Assembly (NCBI GenBank): GCA_028753945.1
Contig: JAPNXP010000010.1
Location: forward strand, 5,707,042 to 5,771,041
Reading direction: 5' to 3'
DNA length: 64,000 nucleotides
Source: Hexactinellida sp. DTS-2022
Lineage: Eukaryota > Porifera > Hexactinellida
In this document: one piece after another, positions 29,953 through 39,024 of the stretch
Layout: the number at the start of each line of letters is the position of its first letter
Numbering within the stretch: position 1 is the first letter of the stretch
Translations under genes and position numbers: made by a program
Notes under the pieces: model-generated
What the model saw: only the letters and a program-made list of their open reading frames with translations
The model's database searches: none
Told to the model about the DNA's origin: nothing

Positions 29953-30200
29953 TTATAGTGTTCTTGAAGGTAACTTGTCAATCGTTCGTTTGGTCAAAGT
30001 AGTTTCACAAATTTGTTCTGAGAGTTTGGTTTCTATTACTTCCTTAGGAACAGTTCCTTTGCTTTGGAATGAATTTTTCTTGCCTTTCTTTGCGCCCCGA
30101 CCTGAACTCATAATTTTAACTAAAATCTAATTTCTAAATAAACTAATAATATTATGATTATCAGCATATACGGTACGATTAATAATTTTGATTATTTAAT
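29953..30200 (-). pseudogene. Argonaute 5'-end fragment 3 with intact 52-aa frame
   Basis: ATG at 30111; the first 39 codons match Argonaute closely (MSSGRGAKKGKKN...KLSEQICETTL), then TKRTIDKLPSRTL read from the small-gene promoter, with the stop TAA at 29955-29953 lying inside the CTATAAATA box. About 90 bases of upstream sequence also match the Argonaute flank. It could be translated as a short Argonaute-N-terminal peptide or serve only as promoter/leader. Confidence 0.85.
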
Positions 30201-30212
30201 CTATGATGTAGA

Positions 30213-30391
30213 GTAGTAGACTCTCGTTAGTAAGAACACGGATAAGGGGGAATATCGGTTAAGGAGCACAAAGTTTAATTCCCTAGCCTATTAGTATACA
30301 TATGCATGCAAGTGACTCGGTTAATACAAATTTCAGGCTAATACCAACATATTTAGACGGTCCCCTGGTGTTCCTATTAACGAGTCTCTAC
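30213..30391. mobile_element. Family F inverted-repeat element, duplicate
   Basis: Copy of the element at 28872-29052 in the duplicated block. Confidence 0.75.
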
Positions 30392-30398
30392 TTATATA

Positions 30399-30576
30399 GT
30401 AGAACCTCGTTAGTACGAACACGGTTAATACGAATTTCCTGTTAGTATAAACACAATTTGTGAACCCTTCAAAAGATTTCCAATACAAATTACACCGGTT
30501 TATAATACAAATTTCAGGCTAATACGAACATATTTAGACGGTCCCTTGGTGTTCGTACTAACGAGGTTCTACTATA
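30399..30576. mobile_element. Family A inverted-repeat element, duplicate
   Basis: Copy of the element at 29059-29237 in the duplicated block. Confidence 0.8.
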
Positions 30577-30795
30577 CATATATTGAAAATAACTTTTATG
30601 TTTATTTTTATGTTACTAACTAGAGCAGATTCCATATCAGATAATAATAATTGTCAATTTACTGGTAATTACTAAATAATAACTTTCAGATAGATACGTA
30701 GATTCACTAATCGAGCAATTCCTAAATTATCAAAAATCAACAAGTTATGAAGTTTGAACAGAGTGAGTAAAGAAGGAGGAAAATACGTAGATTTT

Positions 30796-33247
30796 CTAAA
30801 CTTGGCAGATAACTTTCGGTTTTCCTTCCTTAGAGGAATCTGCGTGAGAGAAAAACTGGAAAAGTACAAAGTTAGAAAGACCAGCATGTTTCTGCAGACT
30901 ATTTTTAAGAATTTTCCCAATCCTATCTTGTCTAGCTTTATTCAAATCCCGTGTCCATAGAGCCAATCTATCATTTTTCTGTTTTATTTCAATAACAGCT
31001 CCACATATATCATTAGAAAGAGGCTCTTCATCTTTTGGCGATTGTTCGTCTATAAATCCCTCTCCGATTAGTAGCATTAGAGTCTCGAACCAATGTGTAG
31101 TGGACCCCTTGCTACCTCCGTCTTTGGAACGGTTTATTGTTATCAGCCAACGTCCGCCGTTCTTGTTAGAAGGATCCTCCCACATTGGACGGATATCCTT
31201 TTTGAAAACAGAATAGTTGCAATTGAATGGGAGGCGATCAGGAGGCTTGATGTACCTGCGAAATATAATTTATAATACAGTCGAAACGGTTATAAGCACA
31301 TCGTCGGGAACTGCACTTAATGTTCTTAAAACCGCTGTGCTTATATCCGACATATACTGTACAGTGGAAACCGGTTTTTTTCTAACTACAGTCGACTCCG
31401 CTTAATAGAGTCACCTCGGAACCAGGTTACCTTGACCCCATTAAGCAGAGAAATCTATTAACCGAAAATATTTTAAGCCAAACTGTCATTCCGTCCTATA
31501 AATCCTGTGAAATTTTGATCCCATTAATAGTTTATTTAGAAATTAGATTTTAGTTAAAATTATGAGTTCAGGTCGGGGCGTTAAGAGAGGCAAGAAAAAT
31601 AAATTCCAAAGCAAAGGAACTTTTCCTAAGGAAGTAATAGAAACCAAACTCTCAGAACAAATTTCTAAAACTACTTTGACCAAACGAACGATTTACAAGT
31701 TACCTTCAAGAACACTATAAATAAGACGAGAGTGTAAGTCAAATACAGTAAATGTCGGATATAAGCACACCGGTTATAAGAACATATCGGATATAAGAAC
31801 ACTATGTTGGAAAACGGTTGCCATATACCCTGTATAATTTATGTCGGTTATAAGCACATTAAGTGCAGTTCCCGACGATGTCCTTATAACCGGCATCCAC
31901 TGCACTGTATTATCAAATTATGTATTATACAGTGAAAGAGCTCAGGCGACATCTGAGGGAACTTGTGTGCATCTCTCAAAGTAAGCTCATGAATTTAATT
32001 CATCAATTCTTTAATAATTCAATTAAAACTAATTTATTAATTTTTTATGCCCATATTATTAGAAATACCCAGGCATTTATACCAAATTCTATTTGAGGAT
32101 TATATAATATATCCAGCAGGATCAAGTGTGGGGAAATGTGTTTGGCATTCCCCTCACTGTCCAGAGAGATGGCCAAAAGACATCGGATTTATAGATCCCA
32201 ACAAATTGAAAAAGGCCGAATTGATTAAAGTGATATATCAATGTTAGCAGGTAATTCGTAAATTACAAAATTTTAACTGAAGTAGGTTTTTATTTATGTC
32301 TGAATTTATTTCTGAGCTTATGGGTCTTTTAGAATTGAAACATTCCTTATATGGCAGTTCAATTACAGTAACTGTGCTCCATATAATTAATCTGTATTTT
32401 ACTTGTTCAGTTCTTTATTTATTAAATTAATTAGAAAAACTGCATTAAATTATTTCGTATGACACTCCCGAGAGATACCAGCTACAGTAGAACCTCGTTA
32501 GTTACGAACACGGTTAAGCGAATTCGACTGTGTATATTATAAAGTGTAAGAAATTCCAATTTTGTTTTATTTTCAATCGGTTTATTCTAACTATCGGATT
32601 TTCTTACTTTATATCTGCATAGAATTGGATAAAAAACCCGATTTCGACTGTACAGTAGAACCTCGTTAGTACGAACAACAAGGGAACGTCAAAATGCGTT
32701 CGCCTTATCCGGAATTAAGACAGTAGAACTCGGTTAAAACGTACTCTCGGGAAAATAAATTATGTACGTACTACCGAGTTTACCCAACATAGAATACTGT
32801 TCTACAAACTTAAAATAAACTAGTACGTACTAAGCCAGGTTATAGCCGAGTTTTACTTACTACAAATTACAGTAGTGTTCGCGTAATAGTAAGTCGCATT
32901 TGGCACGAAATTTGCTTGCTATTAGAGGAACATAATTAACTTGCTTCCAAGGAGCTCAAAATAATTTGCTAATAGAGCAATTGCTATTAGGCGAACACCA
33001 CTGTACTAACTAACCTAAAGCAAGACCAGAATCCTTCAATAGAATTGAATGAAATAATTTCTTGAAAACAGTCACTCCATTCCTTAGTAGAATCTTGTTT
33101 GAAGAACCACAGAGTCCAAGTATTCTGTAGCGGATGAGTCGCAATAGGATTATTATCTGCTGACTCGGTTGCATCAGCTGATGGAACAGCTGGTGCTAAT
33201 TCCTCAACGGATTCCTTACATATCGGATCTGCCACTTGTGTTGCCAT
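30796..33247 (-). CDS. EIF4E: Translation initiation factor eIF4E (two exons)
   Basis: Exon 1 is 33247-33015 (donor AG|GTTAGT) and exon 2 is 31255-30796 (acceptor TTTCGCAG). The join is in phase and gives 230 aa. The cap-binding residues of eIF4E are recognisable: Trp57 (TKEW), Trp103-Glu104 (PMWED), Trp178 (ALWTR), with HPLQNTWTLWFFK, GGRWLITINR and FFSHADSSKEG. It binds the mRNA cap and recruits eIF4G. There is a short acidic insertion (EQSPKDEEPLS) after the GEGF segment compared with vertebrate eIF4E, and a 2-residue-short C-terminal loop. The 1.76-kb intron contains, on the opposite strand, Argonaute fragment 4 and small-gene copy s4, plus several inverted-repeat elements. Confidence 0.96.
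31277..31360. mobile_element. Family B element, short, in eIF4E intron
   Basis: ACAGTCGAAACGGTTATAAG to ATATCCGACATATACTGTA, internally deleted. Confidence 0.7.
31390..31470. mobile_element. Family E element end in eIF4E intron
   Basis: Left end ACAGTCGACTCCGCTTAATA; the right end is not present. Confidence 0.6.
31530..31720 (+). pseudogene. Argonaute 5'-end fragment 4 with intact 52-aa frame
   Basis: ATG at 31562; the first 39 codons resemble Argonaute (MSSGRGVKRGKKNKFQSKGT...), followed by TKRTIYKLPSRTL and TAA at 31718-31720 within the TATA region. It lies antisense inside the eIF4E intron and leads into copy s4. Confidence 0.85.
31744..31909. mobile_element. Family B element in the leader of copy s4
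   Basis: ACAGTAAATGTCGGATATAA at the left and TTATAACCGGCATCCACTG at the right, inverted relative to those at s6 and s7 as expected for the opposite gene orientation. Confidence 0.8.
31920..32250 (+). pseudogene. Small-gene copy s4 (frameshift in exon 2)
   Basis: Exon 1 31920-31980 is intact (MYYTVKELRRHLRELVCISQ). Exon 2 32117-32250 keeps GKCVWHSPHCPERWPK but lacks one base in the GTGATAGGATCAATG region, leading to a stop (KVIYQC). It is located antisense in the eIF4E intron. Confidence 0.7.
32720..32862. mobile_element. Inverted-repeat element, family M
   Basis: ACAGTAGAACTCGGTTAAAA at the left; the right end AGCCGAGTTTTACTTAC is its near-complement. It lies in the eIF4E intron. Confidence 0.65.
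32869..33004. mobile_element. Family D element next to the eIF4E 5' splice site
   Basis: ACAGTAGTGTTCGCGTAATA to ATTAGGCGAACACCACTGTA. Its right end lies about 10 bases from the donor of eIF4E exon 1. Confidence 0.8.
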
Positions 33248-33293
33248 GACAACTAGTACGGTATAAACAGGAATTCGAATTAATTAAGAAAAT

Positions 33294-33431
33294 ACAGTAA
33301 ACTCTCGGTATAGCAAAGTGCTCTGGGACCTGTAAATTCCAGGATAATTAATTAAGAAGTTTAGTGCTCTGGGGAAAATCTCCATTTCGTAATTTCGTAA
33401 TATCCGACTTCGTTATAACGGGAGTTCACTG
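33294..33431. mobile_element. Family C element upstream of eIF4E
   Basis: ACAGTAAACTCTCGGTATAG to TTCGTTATAACGGGAGTTCACTG, about 50 bases before the eIF4E ATG, so it may lie in the promoter or leader. Confidence 0.7.
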
Positions 33432-33475
33432 CGGTCTGATCCATACATGGATTTGCCAAACCGCTGCATCTCTGG

Positions 33476-33603
33476 TACAATGGATGCCGTTTATAAGAAC
33501 ATCGTCGGGAACTGCACTTGATGTGCTTATAACCGACATAAAGTATATAGGGTATATGGCAACCGTTTTCCAACATAGTGTTCTTATATCTGACATCTAC
33601 TGT
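33476..33603. mobile_element. Family B inverted-repeat element
   Basis: ACAATGGATGCCGTTTATAA to ATATCTGACATCTACTGTA; a further partial copy follows at 33687-33800. Confidence 0.75.
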
Positions 33604-34289
33604 ACTTATATAAAAAGCTCAGTTTTTACTGTGCCGACTATACTATAATATAGTTGCCCAGTTTAATCTTACTGTGACGACTAGTAGTGGATGTCGGTTA
33701 TAAGAACATCGTCGGCAACTGCATATAATGTTTTTATAACCGGCATAAATTATCTAAGGTATATGGCACCGTTTTCCAGTAAAATGTTCTCATACGTTAG
33801 AAAGTCTTTGGACAACATTTTCGTACACTTTTGAAGAATTTTTAGGAAAATAAGGAGACTTGAGAAATTGAGTTCAGTTGACTAAATTATGAGTCAAAAA
33901 TTGGCTATGCATTATTACGTTGAAGTGATTGCCAGTTAGTTTGAGGCTTGTCAAATGAAGTTACGGACATTGAACGAACTTTAACAAAATAGAAAGTGCA
34001 ATACGTATCATAAAAGTTATAAAATACTTTTATTATATAATAAGGCATCGGATAGACACCAAGGCATAGAGCCAACTTACCTGTAGTTTTAGTTTTTGAA
34101 AAGTTGTAAAGTTTTAAGTAAAGCAAAGTAAAACTAACCAAGCTACTCCTTATATCAGTAAACTCATATTATGTTATGGTTCTATTTTAATGTTTCAAAA
34201 AATCTATTCATCTACAACCATAATGATAGTTGATAAGCCTTTGTTTCAGACAAGTTTAATAACAAAACAAGGTTCTTAGTAGTAAATTG

Positions 34290-34352
34290 TGTGACGGGTC
34301 AATGGGTCACAAATACGATGGGTCAGGTGGGTCATGGGTCATGGATCACAAA
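34290..34352. repeat. GGGTCA tandem motif cluster
   Basis: Seven or so GGGTCA/GGATCA hexamers in about 60 bases (GACGGGTCAATGGGTCAC and so on). The rest of 33800-34775 shows no gene. Confidence 0.6.
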
Positions 34353-34775
34353 TTATTTTATTTATTATTATTTTTACTGAGCAAAAATAATATTGGATGT
34401 GATGCAAATAATACCCAAAGTTGATGGGAGTAAAAGTGAAGGAAAATGAAGGGGATTGGTTGGTGTCAAATTATTATAAAACTTAATAATTAAAGATACT
34501 AATTAGTGAAATATCATTAGAAACAAATTCCAATTTCAGGAATCGTCCTTATAGCGCGTGACACCTTGAGTTGATGATGACATCGTCAAAAAATGTGTTC
34601 TACAATTTTATGAATTCGAGATTTCGATTGCGTTGGTTAGCGTTGGGTCAATACACAACCTGCACAGGAAAAATGCTAACTCATCACCTATTATATTGAT
34701 ACTGAAACTAGAGTATCTCTGAAATGAAGTGACCTAAAAGGAAACTTTCCAACACGCTATGGGTCGTTATCGTCC

Positions 34776-34900
34776 GAAAAATCTAAAATTACAGCTGTGC
34801 AGACAGCATGTTCATTTGGAGGCACTATCAATCAAACCACCAAAATATAGGTAGTGCCTTCAAGGAACATGCTATCAGCACAGCTGTAATTTTAGATTTT
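34776..34900. mobile_element. Palindromic element, family H, copy 3
   Basis: Ends AATCTAAAATTACAGCTGTG and its complement; inner arm with AACATG and GGAGGCACTA. Same structure as copies 1 and 2. The following 34900-35317 stretch holds no recognised feature. Confidence 0.85.
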
Positions 34901-35317
34901 CCGTATTATCTGAGTGTACGTACTAACCGAGTTTACTATACTTGCTTAAGAAAATGAGTGTAAAATGAGCACGTATCATTACAAACGAGTTTTATTGAAT
35001 CTAAATACTACTAGTGTCTAAAAAATCGATGAGACAGGATTACTATAAAATAAATAAATCAAAAAAGTATTGGTCCAATGACCACAATAAGCTAATATCA
35101 TTATTTAAACACTTGTGTTCATAAACAATGTACAAATGTAAACGTATTTTAAAATATATTAAATAAAACTGTCGACTACACCAGTAAATAACAGCAAAAT
35201 ACTAGATTAGTTCACAATCACAATCTAACCATAATTGTTTGAAAAATACACCAGTTTCTAGCATCAACAAAATAGTTATTATTTAAAGAAAGTTTGTAAT
35301 TAATTAATTTCAGTGAG

Positions 35318-36349
35318 TTAATCTGGAAGTAGAATATCCTTGTATGGTACAATGGCTACATCATGTGTGTCTCTCAATTGATTGTTATTATGTAGCGATT
35401 CCCTGTCTTCATTTGGCGTAGATGTAGAATAAGAAATGTTAACTAAATCTTGAAATATTGGACAGAATTTAATTAGACCCTCAAAAAATGAAGTTCGAAG
35501 GCCGAACCATAATGGGTTACTTCTATTGACAATGAGTGACGAAAGAGTTAATAGGAATAAGAATAAATAAAGAGGAATAAACACGATTGTATAGTGTATA
35601 GCTTTTGCTGTCTCGAGTTTAATGACGAGAATAATTAAGAATATTGCGGTTAGAAGATGGAAAATTGGAAATAAAATGGTGAAAGACCAAAATTGTACTT
35701 TTGTTCGTGTTTTAGCCATGTTTTCACCTTTCTTACTAATATGAATCTTATAAATAATCGCTACAATCACTATGTATAGAAACACATCGAGAATAATCAG
35801 TATCCAAGATGGTACAAAGGTATTCGCCCAATGCCAGTTGATGAGAGAATCGATTCGCAAACCTATAAATAGGACCTGCAACCAACTGAACACTATATGC
35901 ACGTCATAATACACAACAAATAAGCGTTTTATTCCCAACGTGCAGAAAATTGAGAGAATTGAAAACATAGAAATCATGAAAAGAGGGAAAAAAGTAACAA
36001 CAAAGTAGATAGGCAAGGTGAGTGAGAGATTTATACAGATTAATAGTTCAGCGGTGATTAGTAAGAGTATGGTAAACATTTGTGGTACTATGCTATGGAA
36101 ATAATGTCTGTCTGTATCATCATTACAACGTGTATGGTACTTTGAATGCCAGAATATTAGAGTTAATATCATGCCCGTAAGACTCACTATATCCCAAATC
36201 CATAACGGTATAAACACCACCCAAATACTTGTAGAAATGAATCCGTCTAAATACAATGCGAGTAGAATAGAGAATGCGAGAAAACTGAGCGCAAATGTAG
36301 CGTGTGGGACATTGAAATACTTACAAATGTCTTTCAATGTAAACCTCAT
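35318..36349 (-). CDS. TMEM185-family multi-pass membrane protein
   Basis: A 343-aa intronless gene. It begins MRFTLKDICKYFNVP and has about eight hydrophobic segments spread over residues 15-290. The family resemblance is clearest in SILLALYLDGFISTSIWVVF (compare the ALRLDG segment of TMEM185A/B), FIGLRIDSLINWHWANTFVP and the C-terminal NPLWFGLRTSFFEGLIKFCPIFQDLVNISY, which corresponds to the WWFGIRKDF...FP...NISYD block of vertebrate TMEM185. The tail is soluble and acidic-polar. The molecular function of this family is not established; vertebrate members localise to endomembranes or dendrites. Confidence 0.85.
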   Translation of the reverse strand: MRFTLKDICKYFNVPHATFALSFLAFSILLALYLDGFISTSIWVVFIPLWIWDIVSLTGMILTLIFWHSKYHTRCNDDTDRHYFHSIVPQMFTILLLITAELLICINLSLTLPIYFVVTFFPLFMISMFSILSIFCTLGIKRLFVVYYDVHIVFSWLQVLFIGLRIDSLINWHWANTFVPSWILIILDVFLYIVIVAIIYKIHISKKGENMAKTRTKVQFWSFTILFPIFHLLTAIFLIILVIKLETAKAIHYTIVFIPLYLFLFLLTLSSLIVNRSNPLWFGLRTSFFEGLIKFCPIFQDLVNISYSTSTPNEDRESLHNNNQLRDTHDVAIVPYKDILLPD

Positions 36350-36426
36350 ACTAATTGGTAAATATACTTCAAAAATTAAGGTTAATATAATTGACTTCTA
36401 ACTTGGATATATTATAATGGGCAGAC

Positions 36427-36563
36427 TTATATATATCGGCCAACACCTTTTCAATATGAAACCCGGTTTCGCAAAGGTGAATTTATAGAATTTTAGATGT
36501 TTAAAATAACCTTGCCAGTGCCTGAAAATTGCATTAGAAAAGGTGTTGACTTGATATATACGT
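36427..36563. mobile_element. Inverted-repeat element, family J
   Basis: TATATATCGGCCAACACC at one end and AAAAGGTGTTGACTTGATATATA at the other. Copies are at 54446-54559 and (one end) 51540-51608. It lies in the intergenic region 36350-36987, just upstream of the TMEM185-like gene. Confidence 0.7.
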
Positions 36564-36987
36564 GATTCCATTTATAATACAGTACAAACCTTTGTCATAG
36601 ATGCAATCATTATGGCTTTTCTTAATTTCAATATTTGGGTTCGGATTAGATAGGGTATATATACTATCTACCCCAAATATATTCGAATACAAAATTATTA
36701 GAGTTTAACAGTCTACATTACAAGGTGTTAGCAAGGAATTTGTTGGGTATAATGCATAATTAGCGGAACTGTAAATGAATGTACAATTAGTTTATTTAAC
36801 ATTGATGCAAAGGCATTATATTAATCATTACATTTTCAACTTTTTAACAAAATAGCCAAGGAAAAGTACAAATCAAAATACATCTAGACACAAATAAACA
36901 AACCAGTAAAGGGATTTATAAAAATGTTGAATATAAATAAAATATTCGCCATTTCAATGGTTAATAACTGGCATTAATATTGAGTTT

Positions 36988-37974
36988 TCATATATCAGAA
37001 GTCGCCAATGATTCAGGTTGTGATTGGTTGTTAGATTGTGCGTACAAGTTTATTTTCTCGCCTATAGACGAATAACTCCCGTTCCTTATATTATAATTGA
37101 ATGTTGGAGCAGCTACATGTACTATTACATCAGGATCACAGGTTACCTTCATAGCAATGCAATCTGGTATTCTATCACAATCTCTATCTCGTTCTAAAGT
37201 GCTTATTTGTCGGCGAATTGAACGTGAAGGCATGAATTTCTGGTATTTTGGATGAGCTGGTGTGAAAAATGTTAAATATAAGTTACAACAAAATCCTTTA
37301 TTGTAAGGACTAGGTTCTTCAGATTTGATTTGTTCGAACGTAGTTTTACCGATTATCATTAGGTATACGTGGAAAATAGCAAGAATGCAGATAGGAATCA
37401 ATGCTATTGGCAAACCAACGCATAAAACAAATTCGACAATAAGTTCAAGGAGTGTATCTATCTTCAATACAATAACAGCAATAGTAGAACCTAGACCAAT
37501 CAAAATGTACAGAATTAGGGATGAGATGAATAACACGAAATATCGATAATTCTTCATTCCAATACAATTGTCTACCCATGGACAATGATGGTCAAAATGT
37601 TCGACGCACATTTCACACACAGTACAATGATGGCTTCTGGGTGGCCTATAATGTTTACATTCGTCACACCAGCGCATTGTGAATGTGGCCCCTCCACTTA
37701 CGGTGATACTCTTATTCACTCCGTGATGAATTACCTCATATTCATCATTATTTGTGTTTATCGGATAAAAACCCGGGTCAATAAAGGAAGTAACTAGAAA
37801 GTTTATTAGCGAGAATATGAATAGTATAGCTGTGATTACTGTTACTGTTATGCCAGCTATTAAGTGGATTTCTATGAGATGTCTAGCAGTGAATGTGAAG
37901 TATAATACTGATAGTATTATCAGTAAGCCAATACTGAATATAAAGGGTAGTTGTCGCTTGCCTAATAACATCAA
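36988..37974 (-). CDS. DHHC palmitoyltransferase, ZDHHC5/8-like
   Basis: A 328-aa intronless gene with four predicted membrane segments (about 10-28, 38-62, 143-168, 178-207). The cysteine-rich domain lies between the second and third: CDECKHYRPPRSHHC through HFDHHCPWVDNCIGMKNYRYF, with the catalytic DHHC at 128-131. DPG is at 66-68 and TTxE (TTFE) at 211-214, both family signatures. The GKTTFEQIKSEEPSPYNKG and GFCCN context resembles ZDHHC5/8/14-type enzymes. It transfers palmitate to protein cysteines at internal or plasma membranes. The C-terminal tail is shorter than in ZDHHC5/8. Confidence 0.93.
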   Translation of the reverse strand: MMLLGKRQLPFIFSIGLLIILSVLYFTFTARHLIEIHLIAGITVTVITAILFIFSLINFLVTSFIDPGFYPINTNNDEYEVIHHGVNKSITVSGGATFTMRWCDECKHYRPPRSHHCTVCEMCVEHFDHHCPWVDNCIGMKNYRYFVLFISSLILYILIGLGSTIAVIVLKIDTLLELIVEFVLCVGLPIALIPICILAIFHVYLMIIGKTTFEQIKSEEPSPYNKGFCCNLYLTFFTPAHPKYQKFMPSRSIRRQISTLERDRDCDRIPDCIAMKVTCDPDVIVHVAAPTFNYNIRNGSYSSIGEKINLYAQSNNQSQPESLATSDI

Positions 37975-38414
37975 AACTAATTCGTTATAATAATAGTAAT
38001 AAACTTATCTTATTCAATTTATAAATAATAATAATAATTGTATATACCTAAACTAATGAATTGTGGGCAATATTATGGTCATTATATGTATTGTTCAATA
38101 ATTAACCACTTTGTAATCTGATGATGTATAAAGTTGTAGGCGCATGGTGTCTGGTGATAATTGTGCAATACACTTTGGGTCACAGAATTAGAATAATACG
38201 TATTGAGAGATATGATTATTGCAATTTATTCAGAATCTGTTGAATGATTCTGAATAGATCACACGTATCACTCCGAAATTGATTTTAATTAAGAGTAATA
38301 CATCCTAGTAGGTTGAATTACGGAGGTTTTTGTTATTAGCAAAAAAATTAATATATTTTCGTCAGTTTACACTTTTTTGTTGACTAAAGTAATTTGGCTG
38401 AGTAGAGACTTAGA

Positions 38415-38670
38415 GCAAGGCTTCAAACAGGCGTGCGTTTTAAAGAAACATTTAAAGGAAACTTTTTTAGGCGAGCGTTTTAAAGGAACTTTTGAAAGAA
38501 CTTTTGAAAGAACTTTTCTAGGCGCGCGTTTTAAAGGAAACTTTTATAGCCGCGAGAAAATCGAGAGATACTCCCATAGACGTAGTACAAATTTTTATTT
38601 TAGGCGCGTGTGAGCGAGCTTTAACTTAATCTAGGCGCGCAGAAATTTTTGCCTGGATGAAAGCCTGTTT
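38415..38670. mobile_element. CpG-rich inverted-repeat element, family K
   Basis: Left end AAGGCTTCAAACAGGCGTGCG, right end GCGCGCAGAAATTTTTGCCTGG followed by ATGAAAGCCTGTTT; several GGCGCGCG motifs inside. A related element is at 62576-62769. It lies in the 37975-39024 intergenic region. Confidence 0.55.
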
Positions 38671-39024
38671 TAGAGTAACGATTAATTAACGATTGTATAC
38701 GATTGTATACGATTATCAACCGATCATAAAAAATTAATTGGAATAAAGTGCGATATTTTGAAAATTCCTAAAAATTTGGTCCAAAAATGTCGGAAAATAC
38801 TAATCGCCTAGTATTCTAATAAGTACGGTATCTTGACAGGTCAATAGTCGGTTGACAAACTGGTATATAAGGTATTATCTTCCCTGTCATTTATCTATGT
38901 CTCTAAAACTAATTTGGATAAGTGTACATAAGATGTTTTATTCAGAGATGCGCCCAAAATACTTTTGTGCCTAATTTTTATAGTAGAGCAAACCATGATT
39001 ACAAATAATTAATTACAGAATAAA

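Noticed and set aside
30672-30920. Minus-strand frame overlapping the end of eIF4E
   Set aside because: It uses another frame over the last eIF4E exon and reads into the 3' flank; no homology or start context.
34285-34440. Possible tRNA or SINE because of repeated GGGTCA motifs
   Set aside because: No A-box/B-box pair and no cloverleaf could be drawn.
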